The position numbers were made by a program, and so were the translations under genes. A stretch of DNA of 54,465 bases, from positions 1 through 54,465 of the forward strand of contig CAXTEJ010000023.1 in the NCBI GenBank assembly GCA_964243295.1, in the 5' to 3' direction. This DNA comes from CAXTEJ01 sp964243295 (GTDB taxonomy: Bacteria > Actinomycetota > Actinomycetes > Actinomycetales > Angustibacteraceae). The notes beneath the pieces are model-generated. The model did not search any database. It was not told the DNA's origin and was given only the letters and a program-made list of their open reading frames with translations. This document shows, in pieces, positions 47,743 to 54,465 of this stretch (positions within the stretch are counted from its first letter, which is position 1; the number at the start of each line of letters is the position of its first letter).

Positions 47743-49653
47743 CTAGCCGAGGACGGCGTCGAGCGCGTTGCGGCGCTCGACGAGCACCTGCGCCTCGCGC
47801 AGCGCGGCCATGTAGCCGACGGCGTCGCCGGCGGCGTCGAGCCGCTGCATGCGGCTGTGCACGTCGGCCTCGCGGCGGCGCAGGTCGCGGCGGGCGATGC
47901 CGGCCTGCAGCGAGCGGCCGAGCGGCTCGAGGCCCGCGGCGTCGACGACCGGCAGCGGCGCGACCGCGAGGTCGGTGACGTGGGGACGAGCCGGGTCGGA
48001 CGCCGCGAGCGAGACCCGCTCGACCCACGCCTCCCCCGCGCCGCCCGCGGCGGCGAGCCCGCCGGCGGCCCGCACGGCCTGGTGCACCGCGCGGTGGGCC
48101 GGGGCCGACAGGGCGTCCTCGCCGAGCGCGTCGAACTCGTGCGGCTCGAGCACCGACGGCGCCTGCAGCACGCACTGCAGCAGCTGGCGCTCCATCGACA
48201 CGACGGGGTCGCGCAGGTCGGGGCGCGGCAGCGGCGGCGGGGCTGCGTCCGTCTCCGGGCCGTCCACGGCCTCCGCCTGCGGCGCCGCCCGCACCGCGTC
48301 CGGACGTCGGCCGGTGTCGGCCCGCGCGGCCGTGGCCACCGCGCGGCGGGCCTCGTCGACGTCGATGCCCACCAAGCCGGCGAGCCGCCGGGCGTACTCG
48401 GGCCGCAGGGTGCGGTCCTTGATGCTCGCGACCACCGGCGCCGCTGCGCGCAGCGCCTGCACCCGGCCGACGGCGGTGTCGAGGTCGAAGCGGGCGATCG
48501 TGGTGGTGATGGCGAACTCGAACAGCGGCACGCGGGCCTCGACCAGCTCGCGCACGGCCTCGTCGCCGCGCTGCTGGCGCAGCTCGCAGGGGTCGCGGCC
48601 CTCGCGCTCGACCGCGACGTAGGTCTGGGAGACGAAGCGCTGGTCTTCCTCGAACGCGCGCAGAGCGGCCTTCTGACCGGCGGCGTCGCCGTCGAAGGTG
48701 AACACCACCTCGGCGGGGTGCACCTCGTCGTCGTCGCGCATGATGCGCCGCACCATCTTGATGTGGTCGGCGCCGAAGGCGGTGCCGCACGTGGCGACCG
48801 CGGTCTCGACGCCGGCGAGGTGGCACGCCATCACGTCGGTGTAGCCCTCGACGACCACGGCCTGGCGGCGGGCGGCGACGGCCTTCTTGGCGAGGTCGAG
48901 GCCGTAGAGCACCTGGGACTTCTTGAACAGCGCGGTGTCGGAGGTGTTGAGGTACTTGGCCTCGATGCGGTCGTCGTCGAACAGCCGGCGGGCGCCGAAG
49001 CCGACGCAGTCGCCGGTGATGTCGCGGATGGGCCACATCAGCCGGCCGCGGAACCGGTCGTAGACGCCCCGGCCGCCACGCCCGCTGAGGCCGGCGAGCA
49101 CGAGCTCCTCCTCGCCGAACCCGCGCCCCCGCAGGTGCCGGGTCAGGGCCTCTCCGGTTCGCGGCGAGAAGCCGACGCCGAACCGCTCGGCGGCGGCCCG
49201 GTCGAAGCCGCGCTCGGCGAGGAACTGGCGGCCCGCGAGCGACTCGGGGCTGCCGGTCAGCTGCTCGGCGTAGAACTGCTCGGCCGCGCGGTGGGCCTCG
49301 AGCAGGCGCGTGCGCCGCCCGACCTCCTCGCGACCGCGGGGGCCGCCCTCGTCGTACTCGACGGTGACGCCGGCCTTGTCGGCGAGCCGCTCGACGGCCT
49401 CGGCGAACGTGAGGTGGTCGACCCGCTGCACGAACGAGATGGCGTCACCGCCCTCGCCGCAGCCGAAGCAGTGCCAGACCCCGAGCGCGGGGCGCACGTG
49501 GAACGACGGCGACTTCTCGTCGTGGAAGGGGCACAGGCCCTTGAGCGACCCGGCGCCGCCGGAGCGGAGCGTGACGTGCTCGCGCACGACGTCCTCGATG
49601 GAGCTGCGCTCCTTGACGGCGGCCACGACCTCCGCCTTGATCCGTCCCGCCAC
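47743..49653 (-). CDS. dnaG: DNA primase
   Basis: A 636-residue bacterial primase that lays RNA primers at the replication fork. The N-terminal CHC2 zinc finger has Cys41, His44, Cys62 and Cys65 (CPFHDE and WHCFGCGEGG). The Toprim domain follows, with VVVEGYTDVMACHLAG (catalytic Glu) and EVVFTFDGDAAGQKAALRAF (Asp-x-Asp). The C-terminal part is a helicase-binding region (SMERQLLQCVLQAPSVLEPH). GTG 49653 is chosen because it gives the usual actinobacterial start (VAGRIKAE) after GGGAG; the frame is open to 49674. Length is normal for the phylum. Confidence 0.96.
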   Translation of the reverse strand: MAGRIKAEVVAAVKERSSIEDVVREHVTLRSGGAGSLKGLCPFHDEKSPSFHVRPALGVWHCFGCGEGGDAISFVQRVDHLTFAEAVERLADKAGVTVEYDEGGPRGREEVGRRTRLLEAHRAAEQFYAEQLTGSPESLAGRQFLAERGFDRAAAERFGVGFSPRTGEALTRHLRGRGFGEEELVLAGLSGRGGRGVYDRFRGRLMWPIRDITGDCVGFGARRLFDDDRIEAKYLNTSDTALFKKSQVLYGLDLAKKAVAARRQAVVVEGYTDVMACHLAGVETAVATCGTAFGADHIKMVRRIMRDDDEVHPAEVVFTFDGDAAGQKAALRAFEEDQRFVSQTYVAVEREGRDPCELRQQRGDEAVRELVEARVPLFEFAITTTIARFDLDTAVGRVQALRAAAPVVASIKDRTLRPEYARRLAGLVGIDVDEARRAVATAARADTGRRPDAVRAAPQAEAVDGPETDAAPPPLPRPDLRDPVVSMERQLLQCVLQAPSVLEPHEFDALGEDALSAPAHRAVHQAVRAAGGLAAAGGAGEAWVERVSLAASDPARPHVTDLAVAPLPVVDAAGLEPLGRSLQAGIARRDLRRREADVHSRMQRLDAAGDAVGYMAALREAQVLVERRNALDAVLG

Positions 49654-49749
49654 CGATCTCCCATCGCCGCGCACGATCCTATGCGGCGCGCTCGGAGCGC
49701 GGTCGCACCGTCCACAGGGACGGGTCAGTGCGGGTTCAGCGACGTCGGC

Positions 49750-50883
49750 TCATCGGCGGCGGACGTCGATGCCGCGCGGCAGGCGGGCGGGGTCCCAGCC
49801 GAGCTCGGCGACGGCGGTGCGGAACGCGAAGCGGTCGGTCATGCCGCCGACGTAGGTCACCGCCGACCGCAGCACCGCGGCCTCGTCACGTGGGTCGACC
49901 GGCTGCGAGCCCGGCGGCATGGCGGACGGCTGCTCGAGGTAGTGCTCCACCAGCGCCCGCAGCACCTCGACCACCGCGGCCGTCTGTGCGAGCGCCTCGG
50001 GGCGGGTGTAGATGCGCTCGTAGTTGAAGGTGCGCAGCGCGGACAGGGCGTGCGCGACGTCCGGGCTCATGCCGATGACGCCCGTGGCGGCGACGCACCG
50101 CACGAGGGCGCCCACGAACGTGCCGATCTGCTCCCCGAGCGTGCGGCCGCACACCGACGTGACGTCCTCGGGCAGCTCGTCGAGGTGCACGATGCCCGCG
50201 TGGACGGCGTCCTCGAGGTCGTGGGCGGTGTAGGCCACGCGGTCGGCCCAGCTGACGACGACGCCCTCGGGGGTGGCCGGTGGCGGGCGCGACCAGCTGT
50301 GGTTGCGGACGCCGTCGAGGGTCTCGCGGCACAGGTTGAGCGGCGAGAGCACGACGTCGGCACCCCAGACGGCGTGGTCGTAGCCGCCGGGCAGGAAGGT
50401 GTCGAAGGCGTCCTCGCTGGCGTGCCCACCGGGGCCGTGCCCGCAGTCGTGGCCGAGCGCGATGGCCTCGGTCAGCGCGACGTTCAGGCCCGTGCCGCGC
50501 GCCACGGACGTCGCCACCTGGGTGACCTCGAGCGCGTGGGTGAGGCGCGTGCGCTGGTGGTCGGCGGGGAACACGAACACCTGGGTCTTGCCCGCGAGGC
50601 GCCGGAACGCCGCCGAGTGCAGGATGCGGTCGCGGTCGCGCTCGAAGCAGGTGCGCTCGGCGTCCGGCTGCTCCGCGCGCGCCCGGTCGCCGGCCCCGCT
50701 CGACCGGGTGGCGCCCGGCTGCAGCAGCACCTCCTCGAGCGCCTCGCGCTCGGCGCGGCCGCGGGCGGCGACGGCGGTGACCGTGGGCTCCTCGCCGGCG
50801 TGGGCGGTCACCACCCCTGCGGGGCCGGGATGGCCCGAGGCGGTGCCGGCCCAGGCCCGTGAACGCCGAGACGGGATGGTCAT
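49750..50883 (-). CDS. dgt: Deoxyguanosine triphosphate triphosphohydrolase-like protein
   Basis: A 377-residue HD-domain phosphohydrolase that cleaves dNTPs to nucleoside and triphosphate. Motifs are CFERDRDRILHSAAFRRLAG, RTRLTHALEVTQVA (first metal His), ALGHDCGHGPGGHASED (HD pair) and SWADRVAYTAHDLEDA (late Asp). An N-terminal ~75-residue disordered extension precedes the catalytic part. ATG at 50883 overlaps the YdcF-family stop (ATGA). In actinobacteria dgt typically lies beside dnaG, as here. Confidence 0.93.
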   Translation of the reverse strand: MTIPSRRSRAWAGTASGHPGPAGVVTAHAGEEPTVTAVAARGRAEREALEEVLLQPGATRSSGAGDRARAEQPDAERTCFERDRDRILHSAAFRRLAGKTQVFVFPADHQRTRLTHALEVTQVATSVARGTGLNVALTEAIALGHDCGHGPGGHASEDAFDTFLPGGYDHAVWGADVVLSPLNLCRETLDGVRNHSWSRPPPATPEGVVVSWADRVAYTAHDLEDAVHAGIVHLDELPEDVTSVCGRTLGEQIGTFVGALVRCVAATGVIGMSPDVAHALSALRTFNYERIYTRPEALAQTAAVVEVLRALVEHYLEQPSAMPPGSQPVDPRDEAAVLRSAVTYVGGMTDRFAFRTAVAELGWDPARLPRGIDVRRR

Positions 50884-51503
50884 GGCGCCAGTCTGCCCAA
50901 CTCGTAGGCGAGGTACGCGGCGGTCTCGCGGGCGACGTAGCGCACCTCGACTCCCCGCCCGGCCAGCGACGGCCCGTCCGTGACCGGCGAGCCGTGCACC
51001 GTGATCGCGCCGCCGCCAGCGTCGGCGAGCATCGCCCGGCTGCGCAGCTCGTGCCACGGGTCGGTCACCACGACGGCCGACGTCCAGCCGCGCTCGCGCA
51101 TCAGCGCCGCTGCCGCGCGCAGACTCTGGTGCGTGTCGTTGCCGACACCGACCGGCACGACGGCGGACGCCGGCACGTCACGCTGCAGCAGCCAGTCGCG
51201 TCCGGCGTCGGCCTCGGTGAAGCGGTCGCCGGGCTGCTTGCCGCCCACGGTGAGGACGACGGGAGCCAGCCCCCCGTCGTACAGCCGCAGGGCGTGCTCG
51301 AGACGGGCGGCGAGGTAGCGCTGCGGGCGGCCGTCGTACTGGGCCGCCCCGAGCACCACCAGGACGTCGGACCGCCGGGCGTCGTCGGTGCGGCCGGCGT
51401 GCCGGACCCGCGCCGCCGTCACGAGCACCACCAGCAGGGCGAGGGTCACGACGAGGAGCAGCAGCCGCCGCACACCGGTCCTCGCTCGCCGACTCGCCGT
51501 CAT
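50880..51503 (-). CDS. YdcF/SanA-family (DUF218) membrane-anchored protein
   Basis: A 207-residue DUF218 protein. The N-terminal membrane anchor is RRLLLLVVTLALLVVLVTAA (residues ~13-32). DUF218 motifs are DVLVVLGAAQYDGRPQRYLA at the start of the domain, VLTVGGKQPGDRFTEAD and VVVTDPWHELRSRAML near the end. Members bind SAM-like ligands or affect envelope permeability; no reaction is certain. It lies in a cluster with dus and dgt, with overlapping starts and stops on both sides. Confidence 0.85.
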   Translation of the reverse strand: MTASRRARTGVRRLLLLVVTLALLVVLVTAARVRHAGRTDDARRSDVLVVLGAAQYDGRPQRYLAARLEHALRLYDGGLAPVVLTVGGKQPGDRFTEADAGRDWLLQRDVPASAVVPVGVGNDTHQSLRAAAALMRERGWTSAVVVTDPWHELRSRAMLADAGGGAITVHGSPVTDGPSLAGRGVEVRYVARETAAYLAYELGRLAP

Positions 51504-52738
51504 CCCCCCGAGACCGACAGCTCGGCCTCGTGGACGGCGCGCGCCGACTCACCGGTCAGCTCGCGCGAGTCCAGCCACCCCTCGGGCAGGGCGACACGCT
51601 GCGGCGAGCCGGCGCGGCCGCGCTGACCCTCGGCCGCCTCGCCCGGCCAGGGCTGCGCGAGGTCGAGCTCGCCGACCAGCTCGTCGAGCCGCGCCAGGCC
51701 GTCGACGAGCGCGAGCGCCGCGCGCACCGGCTGGCCGACGGAGAAGCCCTTGAGGTACCAGGCGACGTGCTTGCGGATGTCGCGGCAGGCCTTGGTCTCG
51801 GCGATGCGCGCGTCCTCGCCCGCCTGCTCGTAGTGCTCGGCCAGCAGGACGACGTGGCGGCGAAGCGCCACCGCGACCTCGGCGAGCGTCGGGCGCACCG
51901 TGATGGGCGCGCCGGCGAACGCCGCGGCCAGGTCGGCGAACAGCCACGGCCGGCCGAGGCAGCCGCGGCCCACCACGACACCGTCGCAACCGGTGTGGGC
52001 CACCATCGCCAGCGCGTCGTCGGCGCTCCACACGTCGCCGTTGCCGAGGACGGGCACGTCGGTGACGGCCTGCTTCAGGGCGGCGATGGCGTCCCAGTCG
52101 GCGTGGCCGGAGTAGTGCTGGACCGCTGTCCGGCCGTGCAGCGCGACCGCGGCGACGCCCTCGTCCTGCGCGGTCAGCCCGGCACCGACGTACGTCAGGT
52201 GGTCGTCGTCGATGCCCGTGCGCATCTTGACGGTGACCGGCACCCCTGCGGGGGCGGCGGCGCGCACGGCCGCGCGGACGACGTCCCGGAACAGGGTGGT
52301 CTTCCACGGCAGCGCCGAGCCGCCGCCCTTGCGGGTCACCTTGGGCACCGGGCAGCCGAAGTTGAGGTCGACGTGGTCGGCGCGGTCCTCCTCGACCAGC
52401 AGCCGGACGGCGGCACCGACGGTCGCGGGGTCGACGCCGTACAGCTGGACGCTGCGCGGCACGTCGCCCGGCCCGTGCTGGATCAGGCGCATGGACTCGG
52501 GGCTGCGCTCGACCAGCGCCCGGCTCGTGACCATCTCGCTGACGAACAGCCCGCCGCCGAGCGTCAGGCCTCCGCGGGCCAGCGCGGCGCCGGCCTGCTC
52601 GCGGCACAGCTGGCGGAAGGCCGCGTTGGTGATGCCCGCCATCGGTGCGAGCACGACGGGTGTCCCGATGTCGTGCGGGCCGATGCGCAGCCGTGCCGGC
52701 AGCCGTGTGCGCGCCGGCGCTGCGGCGAGGGTCGTCAT
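51500..52738 (-). CDS. dus: tRNA-dihydrouridine synthase
   Basis: A 412-residue FMN enzyme that reduces uridine to dihydrouridine in tRNA D-loops. It has VLAPMAGITNAAFRQLCRE (FMN-binding N-terminal motif), QLYGVDP, HVDLNFGCPVPKVTRKGGGS with the catalytic Cys, VKMRTGID, ALHGRTAVQHYSG, GNGDVWSADDAL and DGVVVGRGCLGRPW. The C-terminal helical domain carries the conserved ETKACRDIRKHVAWYLKG segment, as in NifR3/DusB-type proteins. ATG at 52738 is preceded by the intergenic repeat region. The stop overlaps the YdcF-family start. Confidence 0.95.
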   Translation of the reverse strand: MTTLAAAPARTRLPARLRIGPHDIGTPVVLAPMAGITNAAFRQLCREQAGAALARGGLTLGGGLFVSEMVTSRALVERSPESMRLIQHGPGDVPRSVQLYGVDPATVGAAVRLLVEEDRADHVDLNFGCPVPKVTRKGGGSALPWKTTLFRDVVRAAVRAAAPAGVPVTVKMRTGIDDDHLTYVGAGLTAQDEGVAAVALHGRTAVQHYSGHADWDAIAALKQAVTDVPVLGNGDVWSADDALAMVAHTGCDGVVVGRGCLGRPWLFADLAAAFAGAPITVRPTLAEVAVALRRHVVLLAEHYEQAGEDARIAETKACRDIRKHVAWYLKGFSVGQPVRAALALVDGLARLDELVGELDLAQPWPGEAAEGQRGRAGSPQRVALPEGWLDSRELTGESARAVHEAELSVSGG

Positions 52739-52800
52739 GCCTCCAGTGTCCCAGGCGTGTGCTGCGGTTGGTGCCGCGCTGGGGCGTGGTGGGGGCTTCA

Positions 52801-52964
52801 CTTGGTGACGGTCACCCTCACGTGGCTCGCACGCCTCGTGAGGCGCACCCTCGCCGCGTGAAGGTGCCGACATCCCAGCAGGTGGACGCCCAGCGGCCGG
52901 GCGCCCGTGCCACCGCGGACGGTTCGACGTCCGGGCGAGCCCGGTGACCGACGTCCGGGCTGCT
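52801..52964. repeat. Intergenic repeat cluster, left of the scaffold gap
   Basis: A first element (~52801-52885) contains the inverted repeat CGCCTCGTGAGGCG and ends CATCCCAGCAGGTGG. It recurs in diverged form at ~53120-53206. A second, 55-bp element (52910-52964) recurs exactly at 53065-53119. It holds two direct copies of CGACGTCCGGGC and the inverted pair CCGGGC/GCCCGG. No gene is convincing here. The mirrored order A-B-gap-B-A suggests that the assembler stalled in repeats. Confidence 0.75.
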
Positions 52965-53064
52965 NNNNNNNNNNNNNNNNNNNNNNNNNNNNNNNNNNNN
53001 NNNNNNNNNNNNNNNNNNNNNNNNNNNNNNNNNNNNNNNNNNNNNNNNNNNNNNNNNNNNNNNN
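52965..53064. other. Scaffold gap of 100 N
   Basis: A run of exactly 100 undetermined bases, the usual placeholder for a gap of unknown size. Both sides end in the same 55-bp repeat, so the true missing length is unknown. Reading frames that cross it are meaningless. Confidence 0.98.
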
Positions 53065-53206
53065 CCACCGCGGACGGTTCGACGTCCGGGCGAGCCCGGT
53101 GACCGACGTCCGGGCTGCTTCACGCGGTGACGGTCAGCTTCACCTGGCTCGCACGCCTCGTGAGGCGGAGCGTTACCGCGTAAAGGCAGCGGCATCCCAG
53201 CATGTG
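53065..53206. repeat. Intergenic repeat cluster, right of the scaffold gap
   Basis: The 55-bp element (53065-53119) is identical to 52910-52964. It is followed by a diverged copy of the first element (GGCTCGCACGCCTCGTGAGG and CATCCCAGCATGTGG conserved). It ends 1-2 bases before the DUF2469 stop codon. Confidence 0.75.
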
Positions 53207-53207
53207 G

Positions 53208-53516
53208 TCAGGCGGGGAAGCCGGGGTCCTTGGGGCGCTCGAGCTCTTCGACGTTGACGTCCTTGAAAGTGATGACGCGGACGTTCTTGACGAAGCGGGC
53301 CGGACGGTAGACGTCCCAGACCCACGCGTCAGTCATGGTGACCTCGAAGAAGACCTCGCCGGCGTCGGAGCGCACCTGCACGTCGACGGCGTTGGCGAGG
53401 TAGAACCGCCGCTCGGTCTCGACCACGTGGGAGAACAGCCCGACCACGTCGCGGTACTCGCGGTAGAGGGACAGCTCCATCTCGGTCTCGTAGTTCTCGA
53501 GGTCCTCGGCGCTCAT
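53208..53516 (-). CDS. DUF2469 family protein
   Basis: A 102-residue protein conserved in actinobacteria immediately after rnhB. The sequence begins MSAEDLENYETEMELSLYRE and continues with SHVVETERRFYLANAVDVQV, both typical of DUF2469, ending RPKDPGFPA. Its function is unknown. ATG at 53516 overlaps the rnhB stop (ATGA), so the two are co-translated. Length is that of the family. Confidence 0.92.
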   Translation of the reverse strand: MSAEDLENYETEMELSLYREYRDVVGLFSHVVETERRFYLANAVDVQVRSDAGEVFFEVTMTDAWVWDVYRPARFVKNVRVITFKDVNVEELERPKDPGFPA

Positions 53517-54400
53517 CGGGTCAGCTCCATCGCCTGGCTCGTCACGGGGTCATCCTCGCTCACGCGCGGCTCGTCGACGTCATCGTCCTCATCCTCCGGG
53601 CGCGAGCCGTACGGCGGCAGCCGCCAGCTGCGCCGGTGGTGCACCGTCGCGCCGTGCTCGACGAGGGCGGCGACGTGGTCGGGCGCGCTGTAGCCCTTGT
53701 TGGCCGCCCAGCCGTACTCGGGGTGCTGGTCGTGCAGCGCGACCATCATGGCGTCGCGCTCGACCTTGGCGAGCACGCTCGCGGCGGCCACCGACGAGCA
53801 CGTCATGTCGGCCTTGATGCGGGTTCGGACCGGCAGCGAGGGGCGCGCGAACAGGCCCTCGGCCATCGGGTCGGTGAGGTAGTCGTGGTTGCCGTCGAGC
53901 AGCACGAGGTCGGGGCGCTGCGGCAGCTGGTCGATCGCCCGGTGGGCCGCCAGGCGCAGCGCGCCGAGGATGCCGACGGCGTCGACCTCGTCGGGGCCGG
54001 CGTGGCCGACCGCGTGGGCCAGCGCCCACCGGCGGATGCGCGGCACGAGCGCCTGGCGGGCGGCGGGGGTCAGCAGCTTGGAGTCGCGCACGCCGGACGG
54101 CGCGGTGCGCATCCCGGCGTCGACGAGCACCACGCCGACGGACGCCGGACCGGCCAGGGCGCCGCGGCCGACCTCGTCGAGGGCGGCGAGCAGCAGGTGT
54201 CCCTCGCGCAGCAGCGACCGCTCGACGCGCAGCGTCGGCACGACGGACGACGGCGCTCGGGTCGGCCGCGGCCGGCGCGGCGAGGGCGCGGCGGGCGGCG
54301 AGGGCGGCGAGGGCGGGGCGAGCCGCGAGGGCGGGGCGAGCCGCGAGGGCGGGGCGGACGGGCGGTCGGCGCCGGCGTCCGGCCCGGTCGGGTGGCTCAC
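53513..54400 (-). CDS. rnhB: Ribonuclease HII
   Basis: A 295-residue RNase HII that removes ribonucleotides from DNA and RNA primers. Catalytic Asp75 and Glu76 are in LDEVGRGALAGP. RDSKLLT, VLLDGNHDYL with an Asp, and KADMTCSSVAAASVLAKVER with the late Asp/Lys are all present. About 55 N-terminal residues are Pro/Ser/Arg-rich, with two exact 18-bp DNA repeats (54311-54346) encoding SRLAPP. This extension is not conserved, so a shorter start near residue 53 (VVPTLRVERSLL) is possible. GTG 54400 overlaps the upstream stop (GTGA). The C-terminal tail is acidic. Confidence 0.92.
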   Translation of the reverse strand: MSHPTGPDAGADRPSAPPSRLAPPSRLAPPSPPSPPAAPSPRRPRPTRAPSSVVPTLRVERSLLREGHLLLAALDEVGRGALAGPASVGVVLVDAGMRTAPSGVRDSKLLTPAARQALVPRIRRWALAHAVGHAGPDEVDAVGILGALRLAAHRAIDQLPQRPDLVLLDGNHDYLTDPMAEGLFARPSLPVRTRIKADMTCSSVAAASVLAKVERDAMMVALHDQHPEYGWAANKGYSAPDHVAALVEHGATVHHRRSWRLPPYGSRPEDEDDDVDEPRVSEDDPVTSQAMELTR

Positions 54401-54465
54401 GACGACGGCGCCGGCACCCCGGCGAAGGTGGCGTCGGGGCGGCCGAGCCAGGTGGCGCGGTCGAA
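54397..54465 (-). CDS. lepB: C-terminal end of an upstream gene, probably signal peptidase I
   Basis: The last 22 codons of a protein (FDRATWLGRPDATFAGVPAP, then SS) and its stop codon, which overlaps the rnhB start as GTGA. The gene order lepB-rnhB-DUF2469 is standard in actinobacteria, and the tail resembles the C-terminus of actinobacterial LepB, where a Trp-Pro-x-Asp-Arg-like stretch leads into a short loop and the end. The identification rests mainly on gene order, since the catalytic part lies outside the window. Confidence 0.5.
   Translation of the reverse strand, partial: FDRATWLGRPDATFAGVPAPSS

Noticed and set aside
1..54465. CRISPR arrays, rRNA genes, intact insertion sequences, replication origin
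   Set aside because: No regularly spaced repeats, rRNA signatures, transposase genes or DnaA-box clusters were seen.

Overview
The window looks like a chromosomal scaffold from a motile, very high-GC actinomycete. The evidence is heavy third-position G/C, frequent GTG starts, GTGA/ATGA stop-start overlaps, the lepB-rnhB-DUF2469 order, and a flagellar/chemotaxis locus. A Kineosporiales-type actinomycete would fit, but that placement is inference.

Region 1 (1-13.2 kb) is a flagellum and chemotaxis block. It holds the start of flagellin (leftward), a FliA-type sigma factor, then rightward flgN-flgK-flgL-fliW. After a perfect 24-bp hairpin come cheA-cheW, an unrecognised gene, then cheB-cheR and two CheY/CheX pairs. 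Four transcription units (hag, flgN, cheA, cheB) share the motif CTCAGG-N14-G(C/T)CGAT, a strong candidate promoter for the sigma factor encoded here. A secreted zinc metalloprotease closes the block.

Region 2 (14.47-18.26 kb) is a decayed integrative element in the 3' half of a tRNA-Met(CAT) gene. It is bounded by a 44-bp direct repeat. It contains a frameshifted DUF262 gene, an HK97-type capsid remnant, a headless tyrosine integrase next to the intact tRNA, one intact ORF of unknown function, and probable integrase arm sites near both ends.

Region 3 (18.3-44.9 kb) is a large peptide and amino-acid catabolic locus. A leftward operon encodes a dipeptide/oligopeptide ABC importer followed by four hydrolases suited to unusual peptides: an aspartylglucosaminidase/isoaspartyl type, an M55 D-aminopeptidase, a DmpA-type aminopeptidase and an S12 serine hydrolase. 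Divergent from it is an operon with a ketopantoate-reductase/amidase fusion, an SDR, M20 and M19 dipeptidases, a DUF885 protease and an alpha/beta hydrolase. Converging on that with overlapping stop codons is a third operon: SDR, glutamine-synthetase-like ligase, amidohydrolase, SDR, class II glutamine amidotransferase, GntR/FCD regulator and methylaspartate ammonia-lyase. The same near-palindrome, CTGATATATCAG, occurs upstream of the third operon and inside the promoter of the importer operon, suggesting one regulon. I infer import and stepwise dismantling of peptides with D-, beta-linked or beta-methylated residues; the true substrate is unknown. An RraA-like gene, a divergent SDR and an FAD-dependent reductase follow.

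Region 4 (46.9-54.5 kb) is housekeeping: tRNA-Asn, a conserved protein of unknown function, dnaG, a dGTPase-like gene, a YdcF-like gene and a dihydrouridine synthase. A 100-N scaffold gap inside a repeated intergenic element comes next, then DUF2469, rnhB and the probable end of lepB.
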